From contig JAFGBK010000052.1 in NCBI GenBank assembly GCA_016933175.1, positions 1-64,000 on the forward strand: 64,000 bases of DNA, written 5' to 3'. Made by a program: the position numbers and the translations under genes. How positions within the stretch are numbered: position 1 is the stretch's first letter; every line of letters begins with the position of its first letter. The notes beneath the pieces are model-generated. The model ran no database searches. It was not told the origin of the DNA and worked only from the letters and a program-made list of their open reading frames with translations. The stretch comes from Candidatus Krumholzibacteriota bacterium. Its GTDB lineage: Bacteria; Krumholzibacteriota; Krumholzibacteriia; JACNKJ01. Shown piece after piece: positions 29,155 through 38,188 of the stretch.

Positions 29155-30030
29155 TCAGGTGAGCTCCGGTCCGCCCCAGCGCAGCTTCTCGCGCACGAGG
29201 CTGTAGTAGCCGAAGCCCAGGGGAAACAGGACGGGCTGCGTGCAGTCGGCGCGCCGGATCCGCACCTCGTCGCCCTGCTGCAGCAGGACCTCGACCATGC
29301 CGTCCAGGGAGATGGAGGCCAGCCCGCTCCGGTCGCCGATCTGGACCTCGATCTGCTCCTCGCCGCCGACGACGATGGGCCGGATGGCCAGGGCGTGGGG
29401 GCTGATGGGCGTGGCCACCAGCGCGTTCATGGTGGGATGGATGATCGGCCCGCCGGCCGACATGGAGTAGGCCGTGGAGCCCGTGGGGGTGGCGACGATG
29501 AGCCCGTCGGCGCGGTAGTTGCCCAGGTACTGCCCCCCCACCGAGATAATGAACTCGGTGAGGCGGGAGCCGCGCGCCGTGTGCATGACGGCGTCGTTGA
29601 GGGCGGTGTAGCTCTCGAATGGCTCCTCGTCGCGGAAGAGGGTTGCCTTGAGCAGCATGCGCTGCTCGATGCGGTAGTCCCCGGCGAGGATGGCGCTCAG
29701 GGCGGCCGTGACGTCAGCCAGACGCAGCACGGTCAGGAAGCCCAGGCTGCCCATGTTGATGCCCAGCAGGGGCACCTTGCAGGCTTCCAGGGCGCGGGCG
29801 GACCGGAGAAAGGTGCCGTCGCCGCCAAAGACCAGCACGAGCTGGCAGCGCTTGGCCAGCTCGGCCAGATTGCGCTCGGAGGGCTCCTCCTCAAGCCAGG
29901 TGGCCATCTCCGGTTCCAGGAGGACCTCGGCGCCGTTCTCCCGCAGGAAGGCCATGGCCTTGCGCGCCCAGGCGTCGGCCCCCCGGATCTCCCTGTTGGC
30001 GAGGATGCCCACGTGCTTGATGGGTTCCAC
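29155..30030 (-). CDS. nadK: NAD kinase
   Basis: LVFGGDGTFLRSARAL, GINMGSLGFLT, NDAVMH, DGLIVATPTGSTAYSMSAGGPI; GTG start proposed. Confidence 0.94.
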   Translation of the reverse strand: MEPIKHVGILANREIRGADAWARKAMAFLRENGAEVLLEPEMATWLEEEPSERNLAELAKRCQLVLVFGGDGTFLRSARALEACKVPLLGINMGSLGFLTVLRLADVTAALSAILAGDYRIEQRMLLKATLFRDEEPFESYTALNDAVMHTARGSRLTEFIISVGGQYLGNYRADGLIVATPTGSTAYSMSAGGPIIHPTMNALVATPISPHALAIRPIVVGGEEQIEVQIGDRSGLASISLDGMVEVLLQQGDEVRIRRADCTQPVLFPLGFGYYSLVREKLRWGGPELT

Positions 30031-30040
30031 GGTCGCCTCC

Positions 30041-30772
30041 TCAGGCCCGGCGGCGGGCAAGGATGAAGTACTCGCGGTTGAGCTGATCGGGACCCTGCGG
30101 CGCTGGCCCCCGCGCCGTGACGCACCAGCCGGACTCCGCGGCGGCGGCTGCGACCGCTTCCAGGACGCGCGCGGCCTCGCGGGCGTCGCGCACGCGGCCG
30201 CTGCCCGTTCGCGACCGCGCCGGCAGTTCGAACTGCGGCTTGACGAGAGCCGCCAGGCGCGCGGCGGGCGCCAGGGGCAGGCGCAGGGCAGGCAGCACCT
30301 CGCGCAGGCTGGGGCCGCTCAGGTCGAGGAGGAGGATTTCGCAGGGCGCCGGCAGCGTGTCGATGGTGCGAAGATCGCAGCCCCCGCGCACGATGACGCG
30401 AGGATCGCCGCGCAGTTCCGGGGCGAGCTGTCCCTCGCCCAGATCCACGGCGACGACGCACCTGGCGCCTCGCTCCAGGGCGAGCTGCGTGAAGCCGCCG
30501 GTGGCGGCCCCACCGTCGACGACCCATCGGTCCGTGAAGTCCAGGGGATGCCCGTCCAGGAAAGCCCTCAGCTTGTCGTAGCCGCGGCCAACGCGGTGGC
30601 GGCTCGTGCCCGCCGCGACGTCCAGGTCGGCGTCTTCCGCCAGCTCGCGGCCGGGCCGGCGACAGGCGGCGCCGTCCACCAGGACGCGACCCGCGAGGAT
30701 GAACTCCCGGCCCTGGCTGCGGCTGCGCACGAGGCCGCGCCGGACGAGCAGGCGGTCCAGGCGGGGACTCAC
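30041..30772 (-). CDS. tlyA: TlyA-family S4/FtsJ-like rRNA methyltransferase
   Basis: RLDRLLVRRGLVRSRSQGREFILAGRVLVDG (S4), DRWVVDGGAATGGFTQLALERGA, VKPQFEL. Confidence 0.9.
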   Translation of the reverse strand: MSPRLDRLLVRRGLVRSRSQGREFILAGRVLVDGAACRRPGRELAEDADLDVAAGTSRHRVGRGYDKLRAFLDGHPLDFTDRWVVDGGAATGGFTQLALERGARCVVAVDLGEGQLAPELRGDPRVIVRGGCDLRTIDTLPAPCEILLLDLSGPSLREVLPALRLPLAPAARLAALVKPQFELPARSRTGSGRVRDAREAARVLEAVAAAAAESGWCVTARGPAPQGPDQLNREYFILARRRA

Positions 30773-32685
30773 CGGGAGCCTCCCCCCGCCTCGCCGCTGG
30801 CCAGGGTCGGCATGCCGGCTATGGCCGCGCGCACGCGGCGGGCGACGCCCTCGCCGTCCAGGCCCAGCTCCGCCAGCAGTTCGCGGCGCGTGCCCTGGGG
30901 CACGAACTCGGCGGGCAGGCCGAGGGTCAGCAGGGGCGGGGCCAGACTCCGCTCGCGCAGGCAGGCTGCCACGGCCTCCCCGAAGCCCCCGCGCAGGGAG
31001 TTCTCCTCCAGGGTCACCAGCAGTCGCGCCCGATCGGCGGCGGCCGCCAGGGCGGCCTCGTCCAGGGGCGACGCGAAGCGCGCGTCCACGACGCGCGGCG
31101 AGAGGCCCTCGGCGGCCAGGCGGTTCGCGGCGTCCTCGGCCGCGGCCACCAGGCTGCCCAGTGCCCAGAGCTCGACACCCTCGCCCTCGCGGCGCACGCG
31201 GACCCGACCGAGAGGGATGGGCTCCAGTTCGGCCTTCTCCTTCAAGCCGCGGGCGGCGCCCCGCGGGTAGCGCAGGGCGATCGGTCCGGTCTCGTGGGCC
31301 AGCGCCGTGGCCAGCATGCGGCGCAGCTCGTTCTCGTCGCTGGGCGCCATGACGACCATGCCCGGCGCCAGGCGCAGGTAGCTCAGGTCCAGGGAGCCGT
31401 GGTGGGTGGGCCCGTCCTCCCCCACCAGGCCGGCGCGGTCCAGAGCGAAGACAACGGGCAGATGCTGCAGGGCGACGTCGTGGACCACCTGGTCGAAGGC
31501 GCGCTGCAGGAAGGTCGAGTAGATGGCCACCACGGGACGGAGGCCGTCGGCCGCCAATCCGGCGGCGAAGGTGACGGCATGGGGCTCGGCGATGCCCACG
31601 TCGAAGAAACGATCTGGAAAACGGGCGGCGAAGGCCTGGAGCCCGGTGCCCTCGGGCATGGCGGCGGTGATGGCCACGATGCGCTCGTCCCGCTCGGCCA
31701 GGGCGACAAGGGCCTCGCCGAAGGCCTGGGTATAGGTGACGGATCCGCCCGCGACCACGCCGCGCTTGGCACCGGTCTCGCGGATGAAGGGCGCGAAGCC
31801 GTGGTACTTGGCCGGATTCGCCTCGGCGAAGGTGCAGCCCTTGCCCTTCTGCGTCAGGACGTGCAGGAGCACGGGCTTGCGGATGCGGCGCACGCGGCGG
31901 AGGGTCTGGACGAGCAGGGTCATGTCGTGCCCGTCGATGGGTCCGTAATACGTGAAGCCGAGGTCCTCGAAGACGTTGCTGGGCACGACCAGGGACTTGA
32001 GCCCGTAACGCGCGCGTCCCATGAGCACGCGCAGCTTGTGGCCGATGCGCGGAATGCGTCCCAGCGCCCGCCAGGCGCCCCCCTCGAGGGTGAGGTAGGC
32101 GTTGGTGGACGTCAGCTTGGTCAGGATGCGGCTGATGGCGCCCACGTTGCGGCTGATGGACATCTCGTTGTCGTTGAGGATGACCAGCAGGCGGCCGGCG
32201 TGGCTCTGCACGTTGTTGAGGGCTTCGTAGACCAGGCCGCCCGTGGCGGCGCCGTCGCCCATGATGGCCACGGTATGGCGGTCCTCGCCGCGCAGCGCGG
32301 CGCCGGTGCTGAAGCCCAGGGCGGCGCTCAGGGCCGTGCAGGCGTGGCCGGCGCCGAAGTGGTCGTACGGGCTCTCGTCGCGGCGGCAGAAGCCGCTGAT
32401 GCCGTGGCGCCGGCGCAGGCCCTCGAAGCGGGCGCGGCGCCCCGTCAGGAGCTTGTGGGCGTAGGCCTGGTGGCTGGTGTCCCAGACGATGCGGTTCTCG
32501 GGCTCGGGGAAGACGTGGTGCACCGCCACGGCGAGGTCCACGGCGCCGAGGCTGGCGGCCAGGTGGCCCCCGTTGAGGGAGCAGACCCGGATGATCTCCT
32601 CGCGGATCTCATGGGAAAGGAAAGGGAGCTTCTCGTCGGGCAGGGCCGCGACGTCCCGAGGCGAGTGGATGTGGTCGAGCAGCAT
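30769..32685 (-). CDS. dxs: 1-deoxy-D-xylulose-5-phosphate synthase
   Basis: LSHEIREEIIRVCSLNGGHLAASLGAVDLAVAVHHVF, GDGAATGG, YYGPIDGHD, DRAGLVGEDGPTHHGSLDLSYLR. Confidence 0.96.
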   Translation of the reverse strand: MLLDHIHSPRDVAALPDEKLPFLSHEIREEIIRVCSLNGGHLAASLGAVDLAVAVHHVFPEPENRIVWDTSHQAYAHKLLTGRRARFEGLRRRHGISGFCRRDESPYDHFGAGHACTALSAALGFSTGAALRGEDRHTVAIMGDGAATGGLVYEALNNVQSHAGRLLVILNDNEMSISRNVGAISRILTKLTSTNAYLTLEGGAWRALGRIPRIGHKLRVLMGRARYGLKSLVVPSNVFEDLGFTYYGPIDGHDMTLLVQTLRRVRRIRKPVLLHVLTQKGKGCTFAEANPAKYHGFAPFIRETGAKRGVVAGGSVTYTQAFGEALVALAERDERIVAITAAMPEGTGLQAFAARFPDRFFDVGIAEPHAVTFAAGLAADGLRPVVAIYSTFLQRAFDQVVHDVALQHLPVVFALDRAGLVGEDGPTHHGSLDLSYLRLAPGMVVMAPSDENELRRMLATALAHETGPIALRYPRGAARGLKEKAELEPIPLGRVRVRREGEGVELWALGSLVAAAEDAANRLAAEGLSPRVVDARFASPLDEAALAAAADRARLLVTLEENSLRGGFGEAVAACLRERSLAPPLLTLGLPAEFVPQGTRRELLAELGLDGEGVARRVRAAIAGMPTLASGEAGGGSR

Positions 32686-32723
32686 GATTCCTCTCGGTTC
32701 CGCCAGGCCCGATCCCATCAAGC

Positions 32724-33158
32724 CTAGCAGGACAGGAGCAACAGGGCAAGCCAGGCGCGCTCGATGACGATGCCCAGCAGGGCGCCGCCACAGGCGGCCA
32801 GCAGGGCGCGGGCGGGGCTCTGGCCGAGGAGCTCCGTCAAGTGTCGCTCGAGCGACACCTCGCGCCCCAGGCGCTTGAGGATGCGCGCCTGGCGGCCCGC
32901 CGCGCGCTTAACGCCCATGGTGTCGTAGAGCACGATGCCGGTGAACCCCATGGTCACCGCGGCCGCCGTGCTGCTCCAGCCAGCGCCGTCGCCCACCTGC
33001 CAGCAGAGACAGCCCGCGAGCAGGGGATGCAGGCTCGGGAAGCTCTCGAAGTCGCCCAGCCGAGCCAGGCGCCAGCGGCGCGCGCGCAGGCTGTGGAAGA
33101 GCACCTTCAACAGCTGCCCCACGATGCCGGTTCCGAGCACGGGCACGAGGATCATCAC
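32724..33158 (-). CDS. Divergent PAP2-family (DUF212/YuiD-like) membrane protein
   Basis: GQLLKVLFHSLRARRWRLARLGDFESFPSLHPLLAGCLCWQVGD...TGIVLYDTMGVKRAAGRQA. Confidence 0.78.
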   Translation of the reverse strand: MMILVPVLGTGIVGQLLKVLFHSLRARRWRLARLGDFESFPSLHPLLAGCLCWQVGDGAGWSSTAAAVTMGFTGIVLYDTMGVKRAAGRQARILKRLGREVSLERHLTELLGQSPARALLAACGGALLGIVIERAWLALLLLSC

Positions 33159-34042
33159 GACCGCCTGTGGACGAGGGCGTCCGCCAGCTCGCGCAGGGGC
33201 GCCGCCGCCGGCCGCGCGGGCAGGGCGGCGAGGGCCTCGGCCAGCCAGGCCTCGGCCCGCCGTCGCGTCTCGTCGGCGCCCAGGAGCGCCGGGAGGGTCA
33301 GCTTGCCCAGGGCGGCGTCCCGGCCGGGGGTCTTGCCCAGATCATCCCGCTCGCCCTCGGCGTCCAGGAGGTCGTCCACGGCCTGGAAGGCCAGGCCCAG
33401 GGAGTCGCCGGCCCGCCCGAGGCCGGCGATCTCTCCTGGCGGCAGGGCGCCGAAGCGGCCGCCGATGACCAGCGCGGCCCGCAGGAGCGCCCCCGTCTTG
33501 CGCGCGTGGATCCACAGGACCCGGTCCAGGTCCGCGGGGACCGGCGGCGGCTCCAGGTCCCCCGCCTGCCCGCCTACCAGGCCCAGGGCGCCCGCGGCGC
33601 GCGACAGGTCGGCGAGGGCATCCCGCGTCGCCTCGGACGGCAGGTCCGCCGCCGCGGCGGCGCCGAGCAGGGTTTCGAAGGCCAGGGCCTGCAGGGCGTC
33701 CCCGGCGAGGATGGCCATCGCCTCGCCGAAGGCGCTGTGGCAGGCGGGCTGGCCGCGCCGCCAGTCGTCGTCGTCCATGGCCGGCAGGTCGTCGTGGACG
33801 AGGGAGTAGGCGTGCAGGCACTCCAGGGCGGCCCCGGCCCGCAGCACGGGCCCCGGCGCGACGTCCTCGCCCAGGGCCGCCGCGGCGGCCAGCAGGCGCG
33901 GGCGCAGGCGCTTGCCGCCGCCCAGCAGGGCGTGGGCCATGGCCGCGTGCAGGCGGGGATGGCACGCCGCCATCTCGGGCAGGCAGCCGGCCAGAACCTC
34001 CTCGAAGGCGTCCGGAAAGAGGCTGCGCGGATCCAGGGGCAC
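33155..34042 (-). CDS. ispA: Polyprenyl (farnesyl/geranylgeranyl) diphosphate synthase
   Basis: GGGKRLRPRLL, ALECLHAYSLVHDDLPAMDDDDWRRGQPACH, FQAVDDLLDAEG. Confidence 0.93.
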   Translation of the reverse strand: MPLDPRSLFPDAFEEVLAGCLPEMAACHPRLHAAMAHALLGGGKRLRPRLLAAAAALGEDVAPGPVLRAGAALECLHAYSLVHDDLPAMDDDDWRRGQPACHSAFGEAMAILAGDALQALAFETLLGAAAAADLPSEATRDALADLSRAAGALGLVGGQAGDLEPPPVPADLDRVLWIHARKTGALLRAALVIGGRFGALPPGEIAGLGRAGDSLGLAFQAVDDLLDAEGERDDLGKTPGRDAALGKLTLPALLGADETRRRAEAWLAEALAALPARPAAAPLRELADALVHRRS

Positions 34043-34043
34043 G

Positions 34044-34922
34044 TCAGGCCTCCACCCGGCCGCTCTGGCGGCGCCAGGCGTCCAGCGTGTTGCTCATGAG
34101 CATGGCCACCGTCATGGCGCCGACGCCGCCGGGCACGGGCGTGATGGCCGACGTCCGCGGGGCGACGGCCGCGAAGTCGACGTCCCCCACGAGGCGGTAT
34201 CCCCGCTTGGACGACGGGTCCGCGATGCGGTTGATGCCCACGTCGACGACGACGGCGCCCTCCTTGACCATCTCGGCCGTGATGGCGCCGGGCCGGCCCA
34301 CGGCCGCCACCAGGATGTCCGCGCGGCGCGTGTGGGCGGCCAGGTCGGTCGTGCGGCTGTGGCAGACGGTCACCGTGGCGTCGCCCCGGCCGCCCTTCTC
34401 CAGGAGGAGGAGGGCCAGGGGCTTGCCGACGATGAGGCTGCGCCCCACCACCACGACCTCGCGGCCGCGGATCGCGATGCCCTCCTTCGCCAGCAGGGCG
34501 AGGACGCCCGCCGGCGTGCAGGGCCGCGGGCCGGGCAAGCCCGCCATCAGGCGGCCCAGGTTCACCGGATGGAAGCCGTCGACATCCTTCTCCGGATCGA
34601 CGTGGCGCATCGCGTCGTCGGCGTCGAGATGGGCGGGCAGGGGAAGCTGGAGCAGCAGCCCGTGCACGGCCGGATCGGCGCTCAGCGCGTCGAGGACGGC
34701 CGCGAGCTCCGCCTGGTCGACAGCCGCGGGCAGGTGGCGGTGCTCGCTGCGAACGCCGGTCGTCCTGCAGGCGCGCATCTTGTTGCGGACATAGACCGCG
34801 CTGGCGGGATCCGCACCCACCTGCACCACCACCAGCCGCGGCGGATCCGTGACGCCCGCCAGCTCGGCGGCGATGTCGGCGAGGATGGCGTCGCGCAGCG
34901 CGTTTCCGTCCAGCAGTCGCAT
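34044..34922 (-). CDS. folD: Bifunctional methylenetetrahydrofolate dehydrogenase/cyclohydrolase
   Basis: VVQVGADPASAVYVRNKMRAC, GLLLQLPLPAHLDADDAM, VVVGRSLIVGKPLALLLLEKG, TPVPGGVGAMTVAML. Confidence 0.95.
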   Translation of the reverse strand: MRLLDGNALRDAILADIAAELAGVTDPPRLVVVQVGADPASAVYVRNKMRACRTTGVRSEHRHLPAAVDQAELAAVLDALSADPAVHGLLLQLPLPAHLDADDAMRHVDPEKDVDGFHPVNLGRLMAGLPGPRPCTPAGVLALLAKEGIAIRGREVVVVGRSLIVGKPLALLLLEKGGRGDATVTVCHSRTTDLAAHTRRADILVAAVGRPGAITAEMVKEGAVVVDVGINRIADPSSKRGYRLVGDVDFAAVAPRTSAITPVPGGVGAMTVAMLMSNTLDAWRRQSGRVEA

Positions 34923-35705
34923 CTAGTCCTCCAGGGGCAGGTCGAGGCGCTCCAGGGCGAGGGCGCGCCAGCTGTCCGGGTCGAAATCGAGCAGGGCGCC
35001 CTGGAGGCGGATCGCCTCCTGGCTTACTTCGAAACGGCGTGGCGTTGTGCGCAGGAAGCGGTGCAGGGCCGTCTCGACGGTGATGCCAATGACGCCGCCG
35101 TGGGGCCCGGTCATCCCGGCATCGGTCAGGAAGGCCGTGCCGCCGGGCAGGATGCGCGCGTCCGCCGTCTGGACGTGGGTGTGGGTGCCGATGACGGCGG
35201 TCACCCGCCCGTCCAGGTGATGCGCGAGGGCGGTCTTCTCGCTGGTCGCCTCGGCGTGGAAGTCCACCAGGACCGGTCCGCGACCGCCCCAGTCGGCCAG
35301 GATGGAGTCGGCGCGACGGAAGGGGCAATCGATGGCCGGCAGGTAGACGCGGCCCTGGAGGTTGACCACCAGGAGTTCCCGCCCGCCGGGCAGGGGCAGG
35401 ACCGCGGTGCCGCGCCCGGCGACACCGGGCGGGAAGTTGTCCGGCCGCAGCGCCCGCTCGGCCGTCTCCAGGTAGGCCGCGCCGTCGCGGTTGTCCCAGC
35501 TGTGATTGCCGCCCGTGAGCAGGTCCACGCCGGCGGCCAGCAGCTCCTCGGCGGTGTCCCGCGTGAAGCCCGCGCCGCCGGCGCTGTTCTCGGCGTTGGC
35601 CACCACCAGGTCCGGCGCGTGGCGCTCGCGCAGCCCGGGCAGCAGGCGGGCCAGGGCCCGGCGGCCCGGGCGCCCGAAGACGTCAGCGATGAAGATGAGG
35701 CGCAT
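34923..35705 (-). CDS. YmdB-like (TIGR00282) metallophosphoesterase
   Basis: MRLIFIADVFGRPGRRAL, VVANAENSAGGAGFT, LLTGGNHSWDN, VIGTHTHVQTADARILPGGTAFLTDAGMTGPH. Confidence 0.9.
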   Translation of the reverse strand: MRLIFIADVFGRPGRRALARLLPGLRERHAPDLVVANAENSAGGAGFTRDTAEELLAAGVDLLTGGNHSWDNRDGAAYLETAERALRPDNFPPGVAGRGTAVLPLPGGRELLVVNLQGRVYLPAIDCPFRRADSILADWGGRGPVLVDFHAEATSEKTALAHHLDGRVTAVIGTHTHVQTADARILPGGTAFLTDAGMTGPHGGVIGITVETALHRFLRTTPRRFEVSQEAIRLQGALLDFDPDSWRALALERLDLPLED

Positions 35706-35707
35706 GG

Positions 35708-37273
35708 CTACCTCGCCGTGTCCGTGGCGCGGGTCTCGCGGATGACGACCACCTTGATCTCGCCGGGATACTCGAGCTCGCTCTCGATGCGCCGCGCGAT
35801 CTCGTAGGAGAGCGTGGCGGCCTGCTCGTCGTCGAGCGCCTGGGCGTTGACGACGATGCGCAGCTCGCGGCCCGCCTGGATGGCGTAGGAGGTCTCGACG
35901 CCGTGGAAGCCGTCGGCGATCTCCTCGAGCCGCTGGAGGCGTTTGACGTAGTGCTCGAGGGATTCCCGGCGGGCGCCGGGACGCGCGCTGCTGATGGCGT
36001 CCGCGGCCGAGACCAGCCAAGTGACGAGGTTCGTGGGTTCGATCTCCTCGTGGTGGCCGGCGATGGCGTTGACGACGACGGCGTTCTCGCCGTGGCGCTC
36101 GGCGATCTGCGCGCCGATGGCGGCGTGGGTGCCTTCCATTTCATGGTCCAGGGCCTTGCCGATGTCGTGGAGCAGACCGGCCCGGCGCGCCAGGGCGGGA
36201 TCGAGGTCCAACTCGGCGGCCATGAGCCCGCTGAGGGCCGCCACCTCGCGGCTGTGGGCCAGGGCGTTCTGGCCGTAGCTGCTGCGGTACTGGAGCTCGC
36301 CGAGGAGCTTGACGAGCTCCGTATGGACGCCGTGTACGTCCAGGTCGTAGAGGGCCTGTTCGCCGGTCTCGATCACCTTGCTGGCGAGGTCTTCGCGGGT
36401 CTTGAGGACGATCTCCTCGATGCGCGTCGGGTGGATGCGGCCGTCCGCGATGAGGCGCTCGAGGCTCAGACGGGCGATCTCGCGCCGGAAGGGATTGAAG
36501 CCCGAGAGGATGACGGCGCCCGGCGTGTCGTCGATGATCACGTCGACGCCCGTGGCGCTCTCGAAGGCGCGGATGTTGCGGCCCTCGCGGCCGATGATGC
36601 GTCCCTTCATCTCCTCGCCGGGCAGCTCCACCACGGACACCGTGGTCTCGGCGCAATGCGCCGCGGCGTAGCGCTGGATGGCCATGGTGATGATGCGCTG
36701 GCCTTCCTTCTTGGCCGCGCGCTCGGCCTCGGCCCGGAGGTCTTTGAGCCGGCGGCCGAAGTGGTGGCGTGCCTCCTCCTCCATGTTGGCCAGGAGCCGC
36801 TGCCGGGCGTCGTCCCGGGACAGGCCGCTTATCTGCTGCAGCCGCGCGTTCTGGTCCTCGAGGACGCGGTCCAGGCGCTCCTGCTCCTGCGCCAGCCGGG
36901 CGCGCTGGCGCGCCAGATCCTGGCGCGCGCGCTCCTGCTCGGTCTCGCCGCCGGCCAGGAACTCGGCCCGACGCGCCAGATCCTGGGCCAGGCGCTCCAG
37001 CTCCGCGGCCCGGCCGTCGAGTTCCTGGCGCTCCTGGCGCGTCTTGTCGTCGAACTCGCTCTGGACCCGCAGCCGCTCCTCGCGAGCGACCAGGTTCGCG
37101 TCGCGGCGCAGGCGCTCGGCCTCGCCCTGGGCATCGGCAAGGATGTCGGCGGCGAGCCGGCGCGAACGGGCCAGGAGCAGGCGCTGGATCAGGAATCCCG
37201 CCGTCGCCCCGATCAGGAGGAAGAGGAGGGCGGCCAGCAGGGCGCCCGGTGACAGGGAGAGAAATTCGGACAT
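35708..37273 (-). CDS. rny: Ribonuclease Y
   Basis: N-terminal TM and coiled coil, KH domain GRIIGREGRNIRAFESATGVDVIIDDTPG, HD domain ARRAGLLHDIGKALDHEMEGTHAAIG. Confidence 0.96.
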   Translation of the reverse strand: MSEFLSLSPGALLAALLFLLIGATAGFLIQRLLLARSRRLAADILADAQGEAERLRRDANLVAREERLRVQSEFDDKTRQERQELDGRAAELERLAQDLARRAEFLAGGETEQERARQDLARQRARLAQEQERLDRVLEDQNARLQQISGLSRDDARQRLLANMEEEARHHFGRRLKDLRAEAERAAKKEGQRIITMAIQRYAAAHCAETTVSVVELPGEEMKGRIIGREGRNIRAFESATGVDVIIDDTPGAVILSGFNPFRREIARLSLERLIADGRIHPTRIEEIVLKTREDLASKVIETGEQALYDLDVHGVHTELVKLLGELQYRSSYGQNALAHSREVAALSGLMAAELDLDPALARRAGLLHDIGKALDHEMEGTHAAIGAQIAERHGENAVVVNAIAGHHEEIEPTNLVTWLVSAADAISSARPGARRESLEHYVKRLQRLEEIADGFHGVETSYAIQAGRELRIVVNAQALDDEQAATLSYEIARRIESELEYPGEIKVVVIRETRATDTAR

Positions 37274-37311
37274 GGCGACCACCTGTCGCGCAGGGGGTCG
37301 GGCGCGGGCAG

Positions 37312-37497
37312 AAAGAAGAATTCCCCTCTCATTGCCGTGCTGGAAGCGTCAACATGGGCCTCGGACCCATGGTGGAGAGCCTCACGAGCGGTTCGGGAGC
37401 CCGGCGGCGGGCGCCCTCGGCCGTCCGGATTCGGCCCTCCATGACATCAGTGTTGGCTCAATTGTCAACTTCCCGCACGAGCACGGAAGGGAATCTT
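37312..37497 (-). ncRNA. ssrS: 6S RNA (predicted)
   Basis: ~186 nt rod: 5' AAGATTCCCTTCCGTGCT pairs with 3' AGCACGG...AGGGGAATTCTT, imperfectly paired middle; located just downstream of zapA, before rny. Confidence 0.72.
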
Positions 37498-37504
37498 CGG
37501 TTCC

Positions 37505-37534
37505 AGTATAGCAAGCGGCGCCCGACTCCTTCAA
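37505..37534 (-). promoter_or_regulatory. Promoter of predicted 6S RNA
   Basis: Minus: TTGAAG - 18 nt - TATACT with extended -10 (TGCTATACT). Confidence 0.6.
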
Positions 37535-37848
37535 GGCTCGTTGCCTGTCGTGTCGATCGCTTGCGCGTCTTCGTCTTCGAACAGCTTCAGCAGCTCGGCG
37601 GCCCGCTTCTCCGCGACCCGGCCGGCGTCCGGACCCCTGCCTCGCGTCTGCAGCAGCTCATCCGCGATGTTGAAGGCGGCCAGGATGGCGATGCGCTCCG
37701 CCGATATGGTGCGACCGCGCGCTGCGATGTCGCGCATGGTCCGGTCCACGTAGTCAGCGATCTCGCGGATGTACTTCTCATCCGCCTCGCCGCGCACCCG
37801 GTACTCGTTGCCATAGATGCTGACACGGACCGGTACGTTGGCATTCAT
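37531..37848 (-). CDS. zapA: Cell division protein ZapA
   Basis: VRVSIYGNEYRVRGEADEKYIREIADYVDRTMRDIAARGRTISAERIAILAAFNIADELLQ. Confidence 0.9.
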   Translation of the reverse strand: MNANVPVRVSIYGNEYRVRGEADEKYIREIADYVDRTMRDIAARGRTISAERIAILAAFNIADELLQTRGRGPDAGRVAEKRAAELLKLFEDEDAQAIDTTGNEP

Positions 37849-37883
37849 GCTGCCCTCCCCAAGAGGCGTGACCGGCGGCCCCG

Positions 37884-38165
37884 TCAGAGGTCCAGCTGGT
37901 CGAACTTGGACAGGATTGCGTCCACGCGCGTGCGGAGGCTCTCCAGGTTGGTGCCGTCCGCCTGGGATCCCCTGGAGTGGCTCTCGAGGGCCTCGAGATT
38001 CCGGCGCAGCTCGCCGTTGGCTCGTGACAGTTCGTCCACCCGGCCGGCGAGCTGCGACTTCGCGTCTCGCAGTTCCTTGTTCTCGGCCTTCATCGATGCG
38101 AGCTTCTCGAGCGCGGACGTTATCTTGCGCTCGAGGGCGTCGAGGTTCGATAGCTCAGAAGTCAC
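37884..38165 (-). CDS. ZapB-like coiled-coil protein
   Basis: LDALERKITSALEKLASMKAENKELRDAKSQLAGRVDELSRANGELRRNLEALES; adjacent to zapA. Confidence 0.6.
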   Translation of the reverse strand: MTSELSNLDALERKITSALEKLASMKAENKELRDAKSQLAGRVDELSRANGELRRNLEALESHSRGSQADGTNLESLRTRVDAILSKFDQLDL

Positions 38166-38188
38166 GGCTCACCTCTGGGTCCATGGTG

